Source: Arthrobacter echini
GTDB lineage: Bacteria > Actinomycetota > Actinomycetes > Actinomycetales > Micrococcaceae
Direction of reading: 5' to 3'
Assembly (NCBI RefSeq): GCF_004803505.1
Contig: NZ_SSWH01000006.1
Span: 124,001-188,000 of the forward strand
Length of the DNA: 64,000 nucleotides
Shown here one piece after another: positions 8,064-17,108 of this stretch (within the stretch, counting starts at the first letter, position 1; each line of letters begins with the position of its first letter). A program made the position numbers and the translations under genes. The notes beneath the pieces are model-generated. The model was not told where the DNA came from. It worked only from the letters and a program-made list of their open reading frames with translations, and did no database searches.

Positions 8064-8450
8064 ATGGGGGCAGAGTCGCGGTACACGGTGACCGTGGAGC
8101 AGGGGACGCTGGTACGCGTGACGTGGGCGCCCGCCATCGTGCTCCACCACTCCGACGGGGCTCTCCTGACCGCCGATATCGAGTCAGCCCTGCCCCGGCG
8201 TCGCGTCCACCTGCTGATGCTGCTCAATGGCATGGCGTCGCTGAGCCAGGCTGCCCTGGCCTACTTCGCGAAGCGGGCACCACTCTCCGCCGTCGCCCTT
8301 GTGGGTCCGTCCGTCCTCGACCAGCCGCTGATCGAGCTGTACGTCGAGCTGTACCAGCCGCCCTTCCCCGTGGGCTACTTCGAGACCGAGGCCACGGCGA
8401 GCTCTTGGCTGATGACGCGACCGGAACTGGACATCCCACTACCGAGGTAG
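8064..8450 (+). CDS. STAS/SpoIIAA-like small protein (DUF7793 type)
   Basis: A protein of about 128 residues with the pattern of small STAS/SpoIIAA-like actinobacterial proteins: a strand with VTWAPAIVLHHSDG, a helix, PRRRVHLLMLLNGMASLS, then FAKRAPLSAVALVGPSVLDQ and a C-terminal FETEATASSWL. Function is unknown. A related protein is encoded at 63459-63851. The ATG at 8064 has an AGGAGG eight bases upstream, a better fit than the ATG at 8058. Confidence 0.65.
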   Translation: MGAESRYTVTVEQGTLVRVTWAPAIVLHHSDGALLTADIESALPRRRVHLLMLLNGMASLSQAALAYFAKRAPLSAVALVGPSVLDQPLIELYVELYQPPFPVGYFETEATASSWLMTRPELDIPLPR

Positions 8451-8454
8451 AAGA

Positions 8455-8487
8455 CAGTGCCCGGGTACTCGAGGTGCCCGGGCACTG
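8455..8487. terminator. Bidirectional hairpin terminator
   Basis: An 11-bp perfect stem, 8455-8465 with 8477-8487, around an 11-base loop lies between the converging stops of the STAS-like gene and the MmpL-type transporter. Confidence 0.75.
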
Positions 8488-8496
8488 TCGCAGGTC

Positions 8497-11082
8497 CTAG
8501 ACGGCGACCTTCTCCCCGCGCTCCAGCTCTGCCTCGTCCTCGCTCGCCGGGATCGCGGGTTTCTCGCGCTCCAGCTTCGCACCCTCGACGTCGACATCCG
8601 GCAGGATCCGCTCCAGCCAGGCCGGCAGCCACCAGGCACGCCTGCCCAGCAGGTACATGGCCGCAGGGATGACTGTCATCCGTACCACGAAGGCGTCCAC
8701 GAGGACTCCGAACGCGAGCCCGAACCCGATGGGCCGGACCATGGTCAGCTCGGAGAACACGAAGCCCGCGAACACGGACACCATGATGACGGCGGCAGCC
8801 GTGACCACTCGCGCACCATGGCTGAACCCGATGCGGACAGCCGCCTTGGCCTCGGCCCCATGGACGAAAGCCTCACGCATACCGGAGACCAGGAACATCT
8901 GGTAGTCCATCGCGAGACCGAAGAGCACGCCGATCAGGATGATGGGCAGGAAGCTCAGGATGGCACCCGGATTGGTCACCGCGAAGATGCTTCCGAGCCA
9001 GCCCCACTGGTAGATGGCCACCGTCGCTCCGAAGCTGGCCAGCAGCGAGAGCAGGAAGCCACCGGTCGCGATGATCGGCACCAGGATGGAGCGGAAGACC
9101 AGCAGCAGCAGGATCAGGGACAGCCCCACGACGATGCCGAGGTAGATCGGCAGGGCCTCAACGAGCTTCTCCGAAACGTCGATATTGGCGGCGGTCTGCC
9201 CGGTGACAGCGATCGGCACACCGGTCTCGTCCTCGAAGCTGTCGGAGGCCGACCGCAGGTCCCGCACCAGATTCTCGGTGCTCTCGCTCGAGGGCCCCTC
9301 CTCCGGGATCACCTGGAAGATCCCGGTACGACCGTCCTCGCTGAGAGTGGCCGGGACGGAAGCTGCCACGCCGGGCACGTCCAGCAGGAGGTCATTGACG
9401 TCGAGCTGAAGTTCCGTCAGCTCGGCGTCGTCCTCGGTCTCCGGGAAGGACCCGACGACGATCAGCGGACCGTTCGTCCCCTCACCGAACCGCTCACCGA
9501 CCGTGTTGTAGGCCTGGAAGGCCGTCGAATCAGCGGGTTCGGAACCGCCGTCGGGCAGTCCCACACGCAGCTGCGCGGTCGGAATGGCGATGACTCCGAG
9601 CAGCACGACACCGGCGAGGACCGTCAGAATCGGCTTCCGGGTGGCGATCCCACCCCAGCCCGCCCCACTGGCAGCACGCTCGTCCGCAGCTTCCGTCGGA
9701 TCCTGACCGGGGGCAGGTGCGGTGGCCGAGTGCTTTCCACCGTCTCCCCGGGCCCAGCGACGCTTCGACACGATCCTGGGACCGATGACGGCGAGCAGGG
9801 CGGGGGTCAGGCTGAGCGCGACCAGCACCGCAACCGCGACAGTACCGGCGGCAGCAAGTCCCATGATCGTCAGGAACGGCAGACCGGGTACGGCCAGTGC
9901 TGCGAGGGCCACGACGACGGTGATGCCGGCGAAGAGAACCGCGTTGCCCGCAGTTCCCGTGGCTCGTGCAATGGACTCCCGCAGCTCCATCCCGCGCAGC
10001 AACTGGGTCCGGTGACGATTGACGATGAACAGCGAGTAGTCGATACCGACCGCCAGCCCGAGCATGAGCGCCAAAACGGGAGAGATGCTGTTCATCTCGA
10101 TGACACCGGAGAGGGCGAAGGTGATCCCCACGCCCACGCCGACGCCGACGATGGCCATCAGGAGCGGAAGCCCGGCTGCGACAAGGGTGCCGAGCATCAG
10201 GATCAGGACGAGCGCGGCGACGGCCAGGCCGACGAACTCGGCGGCACCGGCGATGCCGCCGATGTCCTCGACGATCTCCTGGCTGAAGTCGACCGTGACA
10301 CCTGCCGACTCCGCCTGAGTCGCCGTCTCCTGCACCTGTTCGCGAAGTTCCGGTGAGACGCTGTTGATCTGCTGATCGAATTGGACATTGGCCACTGCTG
10401 CTGATCGGTCGTCGGACAGCAGGCTCACTCCGGAGGTGGCATCGAGTTGCCGCTGGGCGCGATCGAGCTCGGCCGTGCCGGACTCGAACTGTTCGCGGCC
10501 GGTCTCCAACTCGGCCTGGCTCGCATCGAGTTCGGCCTGCGCCTCTTCGAGCTGGTCCTCCGTGGCCGCTTCCCGCGCTGCAGGGAGTCGATCGCGGTTG
10601 CTCTCGAACTCCTCGCGCTGCTCGTCGAGCTGTGCCTGCCCCTGGGCGAGTTGCTCCTCACCACTCGTGAGCTGTTCCTCGCTGGCCTCGAGTTCCGTGC
10701 GTCCGGACTCGATCTCCTCGCGAGCCGAATCCACCTGCGCTGCGACCTCGAAGGGATCGACGACGCCTCGGACCCCGTCGAAGTCCGAGATCGAAGTGAG
10801 TGCCGACTGCACCTCCTCCTGCTGCTCCGTGGAGAACTCCGAGCCGTCGTCCGTCGTGAAGACCACTGTGCCCGTACCGCCCACGGCCTCGGGAAGTTCG
10901 TCCCTGAGGCGATCCGTGATGCGCTGGGACTCTGTGCCGGGGATGGAGAAGTTGTTCGTCAGGGTCCCGGAGAAGGCGATCGCCGACCCGCCGACGGCGA
11001 GCAGCACAGCCAGCCAGGCGGAGACGACCCACCATCGCCTCCGATACGCGAAAGAGCCGAGCCGATAGAGCAGAAAAGCCAT
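8497..11082 (-). CDS. MMPL-family RND transporter
   Basis: An 861-residue inner-membrane transporter of the MmpL/RND superfamily. It has an N-terminal membrane segment, a large extracytoplasmic domain, a bundle of five segments, a second periplasmic-type domain and a second bundle. The proton-relay motifs are GLAVGIDYSLFIVNRHR and GVLFGLAMDYQMFLVSG. Residues about 110-215 form a long Glu/Gln-rich coiled coil, which is unusual for MmpL and resembles YhgE/Pip-type extensions. The gene follows its TetR-type regulator, 64 bases upstream in the same direction, so it is probably induced when that repressor binds a toxic lipid or drug. Confidence 0.9.
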   Translation of the reverse strand: MAFLLYRLGSFAYRRRWWVVSAWLAVLLAVGGSAIAFSGTLTNNFSIPGTESQRITDRLRDELPEAVGGTGTVVFTTDDGSEFSTEQQEEVQSALTSISDFDGVRGVVDPFEVAAQVDSAREEIESGRTELEASEEQLTSGEEQLAQGQAQLDEQREEFESNRDRLPAAREAATEDQLEEAQAELDASQAELETGREQFESGTAELDRAQRQLDATSGVSLLSDDRSAAVANVQFDQQINSVSPELREQVQETATQAESAGVTVDFSQEIVEDIGGIAGAAEFVGLAVAALVLILMLGTLVAAGLPLLMAIVGVGVGVGITFALSGVIEMNSISPVLALMLGLAVGIDYSLFIVNRHRTQLLRGMELRESIARATGTAGNAVLFAGITVVVALAALAVPGLPFLTIMGLAAAGTVAVAVLVALSLTPALLAVIGPRIVSKRRWARGDGGKHSATAPAPGQDPTEAADERAASGAGWGGIATRKPILTVLAGVVLLGVIAIPTAQLRVGLPDGGSEPADSTAFQAYNTVGERFGEGTNGPLIVVGSFPETEDDAELTELQLDVNDLLLDVPGVAASVPATLSEDGRTGIFQVIPEEGPSSESTENLVRDLRSASDSFEDETGVPIAVTGQTAANIDVSEKLVEALPIYLGIVVGLSLILLLLVFRSILVPIIATGGFLLSLLASFGATVAIYQWGWLGSIFAVTNPGAILSFLPIILIGVLFGLAMDYQMFLVSGMREAFVHGAEAKAAVRIGFSHGARVVTAAAVIMVSVFAGFVFSELTMVRPIGFGLAFGVLVDAFVVRMTVIPAAMYLLGRRAWWLPAWLERILPDVDVEGAKLEREKPAIPASEDEAELERGEKVAV

Positions 11083-11146
11083 GGAGTGATCCTTGCAGGA
11101 TGAGAAGGGACAGAACGGGAGAACAGGCGAAGCGGGGGGGGTGGTT

Positions 11147-11812
11147 TCAGGAACCGGGATCCGGCGGATCGGGAGCGATACGCAGACCGGGATCGGCGAA
11201 CCCGTCCCGGAGCATCGTCAGCACAGCGAGGATGCGAGCTTCGAGCTGCTTGCCCGAATCCGGCGCCGACGCCGGAGTATGTACAGCCCAGTCCCGCATC
11301 GCCGTCTTGGTGCAGGACATCACGCAGCCGACCAGCGCTGTGAGGTACAGCTGAGAGGCAGTGGACCCGAATCTGATCCGCAGCGCCTCCGCGATCCTCG
11401 CCTCGGCGCGTTCCCATGAATGCAGCTGGGCCCGCAGCAGGTCCGGGTCGGCGTCCGCCATGCGGAAGAGTTCGCCGTGCTGGGACAGCCCCTCCATCCC
11501 CGTGGTCTCGGCGAAGGCGCGGATGATCGTGTCGAACAGGGGTTCATCGCGGGGCAGCCTCTCGAAGGTACTCAGGATCCGGTCGATGAAGAGGTCCATC
11601 CGTACGGTGAGGGCATCCTGTGCGCTGGGAAAATAGTTGAAGAACGTGCGCCGGGACACCCCGGCCCGCTCCGTGATCTGGTCCACGGTGAAGGCCCCGG
11701 GTCCCACGTTTCGGGCGAGGTCGAACGCTGCATCCGCAATGGCCCGACGGGTGTCGATCTTATTCTGTTCACGACGGCCCAGGGATCCGAGGCGGTTGGT
11801 GGCTTTCAGCAC
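11147..11812 (-). CDS. TetR-family repressor of the MMPL transporter
   Basis: The helix-turn-helix is at about residues 20-65 (TRRAIADAAFDLARNVGPG and VDQITERAGVSRRTFFNYF). I take the GTG at 11812 as the start, because a -10 box ends seven bases before it. The longer TTG start at 11851 would lie inside the promoter and operator. The message is then leaderless. The product of about 221 residues has a variable ligand-binding C-terminus. It lies directly upstream of the transporter gene and has a palindrome over its own -35 box, so autoregulation of both genes is likely. Confidence 0.85.
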   Translation of the reverse strand: MLKATNRLGSLGRREQNKIDTRRAIADAAFDLARNVGPGAFTVDQITERAGVSRRTFFNYFPSAQDALTVRMDLFIDRILSTFERLPRDEPLFDTIIRAFAETTGMEGLSQHGELFRMADADPDLLRAQLHSWERAEARIAEALRIRFGSTASQLYLTALVGCVMSCTKTAMRDWAVHTPASAPDSGKQLEARILAVLTMLRDGFADPGLRIAPDPPDPGS

Positions 11813-11818
11813 TGCCCT

Positions 11819-11848
11819 AGAATACGACAAATTTTGCACACCGTGCAA
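11819..11848 (-). promoter_or_regulatory. Leaderless promoter with TetR-type operator
   Basis: On the minus strand TTGCAC (11848-11843) and TATTCT (11824-11819) are 18 bases apart. The perfect inverted repeat TTGCAC-ggt-GTGCAA at 11834-11848 covers the -35 box. The predicted start point coincides with the GTG at 11812. Confidence 0.7.
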
Positions 11849-11901
11849 CAAGAGTGCCGGGCGATCCCATCATGGTTCAGCCGGAGCTGTACTCTCGATA
11901 T

Positions 11902-12837
11902 ATGGCAGCTCACCGGCACTCCTCCTCACCGGCGTCACCTGGATCACCTGGATCACCGGGACGGAAACCACTGGCTGGTGCTTTCGCGATCACCCTCGTC
12001 GTCTTCGTGCTGCAGATCGTCGGCGCCGTGTGGACGGGAAGCCTTGCCCTGCTCTTCGATTCCGTCCACGTGCTGACCGACGCCGCAGGGCTGGCGATGG
12101 CGCTCGGCGCTGCGACACTCGCCATCCGCCCGGCGACACCGCGCCGCTCCTGGGGCTTCCGCCGGGCAGAAGTGATTGCCGCACTGCTGCAGGCCGCATT
12201 TCTCCTCGCGGTCGGCGCCTATGTGCTGGTGGAAGGGGTCAGCCGACTCATCACCCCGGAGGACGTCGCGGCGCCGGAGCTGATCGTCTTCGGAGTCATC
12301 GGCCTCGCCGGGAACCTCGCTGCATTGGGTCTCCTGTCACGGCATCGGGCGGCCACTTTCAACCTGAGGGCCGCGTTCCTCGAGGTACTCAACGATGCGC
12401 TCGGCTCCTTGGCCGTCATTGTCGCAGCCATCGTGATCACCCTGACCGGCTGGATGCGGGCGGACGCTCTCGTGGCCCTGCTCATCGGCGCCCTGATCAT
12501 CCCGAGAACCATCACGTTGCTGCGCGAGACCATCGACGTCCTGCTCGAGTCCACTCCCGCCGGGATCGACCTCGACGACGTGCGCTCGCACCTGTCCCGC
12601 CTACCGCACGTGCGCGACGTCCACGATCTCCACATCACGCAGATCGCCACCGGTCTCCCGGTCCTGACCGCGCACGTCGTCGTCGACGACGCCTGCTACC
12701 GCAACGGCTCCGCCCATACTGTGCTCGACCAGCTCCAGGAGTGCGTGAGTGAGCACTTCGAGGTCGGTATCGACCACTGCACCTTCCAGATCGAACCACT
12801 CGATCATGTGCCGCACGAGACAGAGCTGACACACTGA
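11902..12837 (+). CDS. CDF-family cation efflux protein
   Basis: A cation diffusion facilitator of about 311 residues that would export zinc or a related divalent metal for protons. Six membrane segments are visible. The metal-site signatures are SVHVLTDAAGLAMALG in the second segment and EVLNDALGSLAVI in the fifth. The cytoplasmic C-terminal domain contains VRDVHDLHITQIATGLPVLTAHVVV. The N-terminus is rich in His, Ser, Pro and Gly (HRHSSSPASPGSPGSPG). It is divergent from the TetR gene. The ATG at 11902 lies seven bases after a TACTCT hexamer, and the start is not certain. Confidence 0.9.
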   Translation: MAAHRHSSSPASPGSPGSPGRKPLAGAFAITLVVFVLQIVGAVWTGSLALLFDSVHVLTDAAGLAMALGAATLAIRPATPRRSWGFRRAEVIAALLQAAFLLAVGAYVLVEGVSRLITPEDVAAPELIVFGVIGLAGNLAALGLLSRHRAATFNLRAAFLEVLNDALGSLAVIVAAIVITLTGWMRADALVALLIGALIIPRTITLLRETIDVLLESTPAGIDLDDVRSHLSRLPHVRDVHDLHITQIATGLPVLTAHVVVDDACYRNGSAHTVLDQLQECVSEHFEVGIDHCTFQIEPLDHVPHETELTH

Positions 12838-12875
12838 TGCCGCCCCGCTGACGATGCCGGGACAGTCCTCGACCG

Positions 12876-12911
12876 GCAGGACTCCGGCGGGCATGTCCGC
12901 CGGAGTCCTGC
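12876..12911. terminator. Bidirectional hairpin terminator
   Basis: A perfect 15-bp stem, 12876-12890 with 12897-12911, and a 6-base loop lie between the converging CDF and DUF779 genes. Confidence 0.85.
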
Positions 12912-12939
12912 TGAACGAATGATCGAGACCGTGGCACAC

Positions 12940-13341
12940 CTACTCCATCAGACGGGACCGGATCAGGAACCGTTTGCCCTCCGGCGCCTCGACGGAGAAG
13001 CCGCTGCCCCGGCCCGGTACGACGTCGATGGTCAGGTGCGTATGACGCCAGTACTCGAACTGCTCCCGCGACATCCAGAACTCGATGAGCCGGGCGCCGT
13101 CGTCGCCCGGCCCGTCCGCGGAGATGTCGAGGACACCGAGCAGGATGTCCGCCTCGGCCGTGATGAACTCGCCCGCCGGATAACACATCGGGGACGACCC
13201 GTCGCAGCACCCGCCGGACTGGTGGAACATCAGGGGCCCGTGGACGAGCCACAGCTTGTCCAGCAGCTCGACCGCGCTGCCGGTGAGCGCAACCCGGGAG
13301 AATGTCTCCCCCGGGATGGTCACGGATGCCTCGACGGTCAT
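12940..13341 (-). CDS. DUF779 protein partnered with aldehyde dehydrogenase
   Basis: This 133-residue protein has the DUF779 hallmarks: GPLMFHQSGGCCDGSSPMCYP with its cysteine-rich loop, then DILLGVLDI and FWMSREQFEYWRHTHLTIDVVPGRG. DUF779 genes are commonly found beside acetaldehyde/alcohol-linked aldehyde dehydrogenase genes, as here, where it follows the dehydrogenase after 14 bases in one operon. The biochemical role is not known. The cysteines and histidine suggest a metal or a thiol function, which is inference. Confidence 0.85.
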   Translation of the reverse strand: MTVEASVTIPGETFSRVALTGSAVELLDKLWLVHGPLMFHQSGGCCDGSSPMCYPAGEFITAEADILLGVLDISADGPGDDGARLIEFWMSREQFEYWRHTHLTIDVVPGRGSGFSVEAPEGKRFLIRSRLME

Positions 13342-13355
13342 GGAGTCCTCATCGA

Positions 13356-14879
13356 CTAGAAGAAGCCGAGCTTGGATTCCGAGTAGCTGACCAACAGGTT
13401 CTTGGTCTGCTGGTAATGATCGAGCATCATGGCGTGGTTCTCACGGCCGATGCCGGAGGACTTGTAGCCACCGAACGCCGCTCCCGCCGGGTAGGCGTGG
13501 TAGTTGTTCACCCAGACCCGACCCGCCTGGATCTCGCGACCCGCGCGGTACGCCACATTCCCGTTCCTGGACCACACACCGGCTCCCAGCCCGTACAGCG
13601 TGTCGTTGGCGATCTCCATCGCTTCCGCGTAGTCGTCGAATCGCGTCACGGACACGACGGGGCCGAAGATCTCCTCCTGGAAGACGCGCATCCTGTTCGA
13701 CCCCTCGAACACCGTTGGCTTGACGTAGAACCCCTCGGCGAGATCGCCGTCGAGCATGTTCCGCTCGCCGCCAATCAGCACCTTCGCGCCCTCCTGCCGA
13801 CCGATGTCCATGTAGGAGAGGATCTTCTCCAGCTGGTCGTTGGAGGCCTGCGCGCCCACCTGTGTCTCGGTATCCAGCGGATTCCCCTGCACCATCTTCT
13901 CCACGCGGGCTATCGCGTCGGCCATGAAGGAGTCGTAGATGGACCCCTGGACGAGCGCGCGTGACGGGCAGGTGCAGACCTCACCCTGGTTCAACGCGAA
14001 GAGCGCGAAGCCTTCGAGGGCCTTGTCGTAGAAGGAGTCATTGCTGTCCGCGACATCGGCGAAGAAGATGTTGGGACTCTTGCCGCCGAGTTCCAGCGTG
14101 ACCGGAATCAGATTCTGGCTCGCGTACTGGCTGATGAGCCTGCCGGTCGTCGTCTCACCGGTGAACGCGATCTTGCGGATCCGCTTGCTCGAGGCGAGCG
14201 GCTTGCCTGCTTCCACTCCGAAGCCGTTGACCACGTTCAGCACGCCCGCCGGGAGCAGGTCGCCCAGCAGTTCCACCAGGACGAGGATCGACGCCGGTGT
14301 CTGCTCGGCAGGCTTGAGCACGACGGCGTTTCCTGCGGCGATGGCCGGTGCGAGCTTCCAGGTGGCCATGAGGATCGGGAAGTTCCAGGGGATGATCTGC
14401 CCTACGACACCCAAGGGCTCGTGGTAGTGGTATGCCGTCATGTCCTCGTCGAGCTGGGACAGTCGTCCCTCCTGGGCGCGCACGGCACTTGCGAAATAGC
14501 GGAAGTGGTCGATGGCCAATGGAATATCCGCGGCAAGGGTTTCCCTGATCGGCTTGCCGTTGTCCCAGGTGTCCGCGACTGCGAGGAGTTCGAGATTCTC
14601 CTCCATGCGATCCGCGATCCGATTGAGGACTGCCGCGCGCTCCGCGACCGACGTCCTGCCCCATCCCGGGGCGGCCTTGTGTGCGGCGTCGAGAGCCAGC
14701 TCGATGTCCTCGGCCGTCCCCCTGGCCACCTCGCAGAAGGCCTTGCCCGTCACGGGCGAGATGTTCTCGAAGTACTGACCCTTCTGCGGCGGAACCCACT
14801 CGCCACCGATCCAGTTCTCGTACCTCGACCTGAAGGAAACCTTCGACCCGTTCTCGCCGGGCTGAGCATAAACAGTCAT
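13356..14879 (-). CDS. NAD-dependent aldehyde dehydrogenase (ExaC/AcoD type)
   Basis: A 507-residue aldehyde dehydrogenase. The catalytic cysteine is Cys302 in [11 protein letters not shown], the general base is Glu263 in [10 protein letters not shown], and the NAD site includes FTGETTTGR near 239-247. The sequence closely follows the acetaldehyde dehydrogenase group that oxidises acetaldehyde from ethanol or acetoin catabolism to acetate. It is translated from an ATG just after a gaagg-like site with DUF779 downstream. It could also serve other short aliphatic aldehydes, including those from amine oxidation encoded near 24 kb. Confidence 0.92.
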   Translation of the reverse strand: MTVYAQPGENGSKVSFRSRYENWIGGEWVPPQKGQYFENISPVTGKAFCEVARGTAEDIELALDAAHKAAPGWGRTSVAERAAVLNRIADRMEENLELLAVADTWDNGKPIRETLAADIPLAIDHFRYFASAVRAQEGRLSQLDEDMTAYHYHEPLGVVGQIIPWNFPILMATWKLAPAIAAGNAVVLKPAEQTPASILVLVELLGDLLPAGVLNVVNGFGVEAGKPLASSKRIRKIAFTGETTTGRLISQYASQNLIPVTLELGGKSPNIFFADVADSNDSFYDKALEGFALFALNQGEVCTCPSRALVQGSIYDSFMADAIARVEKMVQGNPLDTETQVGAQASNDQLEKILSYMDIGRQEGAKVLIGGERNMLDGDLAEGFYVKPTVFEGSNRMRVFQEEIFGPVVSVTRFDDYAEAMEIANDTLYGLGAGVWSRNGNVAYRAGREIQAGRVWVNNYHAYPAGAAFGGYKSSGIGRENHAMMLDHYQQTKNLLVSYSESKLGFF

Positions 14880-15014
14880 TGTCGAACTCCTTGGGCTCTA
14901 CGTGTGCGGGACGTCATCGTCCACGTCTCACAGCCTAAGGCGCGGCTCGCCCCGTTGGCACTGGAATTCAGGAGAATACAGTCGTGCACCCCGGTCGACC
15001 AAAGCCCTACCGGA

Positions 15015-16913
15015 TCACCCTTCGTCGCGAGGCGCGACGCCGATCTCTTGCGGGATACCCGGCAGCGGTGCCGGTTCGGGATCCTGCGCGGGGTCGTTGC
15101 CGGCCGCGGCGTCACCGGCTACCGCAACGTCACCGCACAGGGGTGTCTCGCCCGCATTCTCGCCTGCTGCGGGCACCGTCGATACAGGAGCCACGACCCC
15201 CGTCCCCGCATTCGCCATCGGCTCCACGGGCTGGGGCGTACCTTCCGCCACCGCCGCTGGGTCGACCTCGCACGAGGCATCCGCTTCGGCTTCCACGACG
15301 ACCGGCTCCGGAACGACGACCGGTTCGGGAACCGGTACGGGCTCCGTCGGAGCCTGTACGGGCGTCACCTCGGCCTCGGGCTCAGCCTTCGGGGCGCTCG
15401 TCGGTTCAGGCTTCGGTTCGGGCTTCTCCGCCTCAGTCCTACCCGCCTCAACAGTCTTCGTCGGCTTGGACCCAGGCTTCTCCGCCTCAGGAGTCTTCGT
15501 CGGCTTGGACCCGGGCTTCTCCGCCTCAGGAGTCTTCGTCGGCTTGGACCCGGGCTTCTCCGCCTCAGTCTTACCCGCCTCAACAGTCTTCGACGGCTTG
15601 GACCCAGTCTTCTCCGCCTCAGGAGTCTTCGTCGGCTTGGACCCGGGCTTCTCCGCCTCAGGAGTCTTCGTCGGCTTGGACCCGGGCTTCTCCGCCTCAG
15701 GAGTCTTCGTCGGCTTGGACCCGGGCTTCTCCGCCTCAGGAGTCTTCGTCGGCTTCGACGGCTTGGACCCGGGCTTCGTCGGCTCCACCGTGGAGTCCGA
15801 CGTCGTTCGAGGCGCGGCGTCGGGCCTCGCGGATGGTCCGCCCGCAGTGCCAACGGCTGGTTCTGAGAGGACCGGGGTACTGGACTGCTGACTCAGGAGG
15901 GCACCGAGCAGCCCGCCCGGCGCTGCTGCGCTGATCCCGGAGGAGCCCGGGAAGAGCGGTAGGGCCTCCGCACCGGCAGGCAGAGCCTGGTCCGATCGCG
16001 TGGTGGATTGCGCCCATGCCGGTATGGCAGAGGTAGCCGAGCCTCCGGGTGTGTAGTCCTTCATCACGCCGACGCTCGGGGTATGGCTCGCGACGACCAG
16101 CTTCCACTGCACGGGGTTCACGTGCTCGCCGTCGAGGATCGTCTCGAAATGGAGATGGCATCCCGTCGAGGATCCGCTGGTCCCGACTTCGGCGAGCTGG
16201 TCGCCGCCGTTGACCACGTCGCCCAGCTCAGCCGAGATCCCCAGCAAATGGTTGTAAGTCGTGATGAGACCGTTGCCGTGATCCACTTCCACGCGGTTTC
16301 CGCCACCCCACGGGTGCCAGCCGACGGCGCGGACAATCCCGGCGTCCGCAGCATAGACGGCGGTACCGCACGGCGCCGAGAAGTCCTGACCCGTATGGAA
16401 TTCGTCCGCTTGACCTGTGATGGGGCTCGTGCGCGAGCCGAAGGGCGAGGAGGGTGTGAGTTCACCGAGAGGAGCGAACAGGGTTCCCTCGACGGGACGC
16501 TGCGTAGCCGCCGTCAGGTCGGTCAGAGCACGCGCGGTGACACCAGGAGTGCCCGGGGGGACACTCCCCTCGTCAGGCCGTGTCGCATCGAGCGCGTCGT
16601 ACGTCCCAGGGCCGAACGTCCCGAAGCCGGGTACCTCGAGGTCGGGAGCACCGGAACTGTCCAGAGGCACCATCAGGGGGAAACCGACATCCCCTGTTGC
16701 CGACATCGAGTCATCGCCGTCAAGAAGTGCGAGATCCGCCTGCACCGAAGTACGTGTCATTACGTCGGCCGCTTCCCATGATGCAGGCACGACACCCTGG
16801 AAACCGACGAAACACACCACCATCGCGATGCTTGCATTCATCTTGGTGCGACGCAGGCGGAGACCGCGCCCTGGCACCCTCGACCTGCTCGGGTGCTGTT
16901 CGACCTGCGCCAA
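15015..16913 (-). CDS. M23-family peptidoglycan endopeptidase with repetitive tail
   Basis: A 632-residue surface or secreted protein. A hydrophobic segment at about 25-45 acts as signal or anchor. The LytM/M23 domain at about 145-275 has zinc ligands His173 and Asp177 (FHTGQDF) and His253-x-His255 (GCHLHFE), so it should be an active endopeptidase. Residues about 380-500 are a Lys/Pro/Glu/Thr-rich tandem repeat, followed by an acidic Pro/Ala/Val tail. The tail probably spans or binds the cell wall. The start is TTG at 16913 behind a gaggggg ribosome-binding site. Confidence 0.88.
   Translation of the reverse strand: MAQVEQHPSRSRVPGRGLRLRRTKMNASIAMVVCFVGFQGVVPASWEAADVMTRTSVQADLALLDGDDSMSATGDVGFPLMVPLDSSGAPDLEVPGFGTFGPGTYDALDATRPDEGSVPPGTPGVTARALTDLTAATQRPVEGTLFAPLGELTPSSPFGSRTSPITGQADEFHTGQDFSAPCGTAVYAADAGIVRAVGWHPWGGGNRVEVDHGNGLITTYNHLLGISAELGDVVNGGDQLAEVGTSGSSTGCHLHFETILDGEHVNPVQWKLVVASHTPSVGVMKDYTPGGSATSAIPAWAQSTTRSDQALPAGAEALPLFPGSSGISAAAPGGLLGALLSQQSSTPVLSEPAVGTAGGPSARPDAAPRTTSDSTVEPTKPGSKPSKPTKTPEAEKPGSKPTKTPEAEKPGSKPTKTPEAEKPGSKPTKTPEAEKTGSKPSKTVEAGKTEAEKPGSKPTKTPEAEKPGSKPTKTPEAEKPGSKPTKTVEAGRTEAEKPEPKPEPTSAPKAEPEAEVTPVQAPTEPVPVPEPVVVPEPVVVEAEADASCEVDPAAVAEGTPQPVEPMANAGTGVVAPVSTVPAAGENAGETPLCGDVAVAGDAAAGNDPAQDPEPAPLPGIPQEIGVAPRDEG
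15421..15771 (-). repeat. Eight-unit coding tandem repeat (39, 48 and 54 bp units)
   Basis: The repeat encodes KPGSKPTKTPEAE units. Read along the plus strand, units are 54, 39, 39, 54, 39, 39, 39 and 48 bp long. The two 54-bp units insert a VEAGKTEAE or VEAGRTEAE block. The arrays on either side of the 54-bp units are nearly identical, so the region arose by duplication and is likely to vary in copy number between strains. Confidence 0.9.
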
Positions 16914-17108
16914 GAAATCCCCCTCTGAGATGCACCGATCGGTGATCCTGCTCTGCAGGAAGCATCACCCGCAGACCCCATCGGCCACCGACCACTACGT
17001 TAGCCCGCTCGCATCCCGGATTACGACAGTCAACGGCGATTCGCCGACAAAATTTAGGGAACCTTGCGCTTGTGCGCCGGCATCCGGGCACGTCGTCAGG
17101 AAGTCGGG

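Noticed and set aside
8818-10356. Open frame of 512 codons antisense to the MMPL gene
   Set aside because: The product is rich in Asp, Gly, Arg, Gln and His with no fold, as expected opposite a membrane protein gene in GC-rich DNA.
15421-15771. CRISPR-like regular repeat array
   Set aside because: The repeats are contiguous without unique spacers, lie in frame in the M23 peptidase gene and encode a Lys/Pro/Glu/Thr tail.
16914-17108. Cyclic-di-AMP riboswitch before the M23 peptidase gene
   Set aside because: Such riboswitches precede wall hydrolase genes in actinobacteria, but the 195-base leader lacks the conserved core as far as I can tell by eye.
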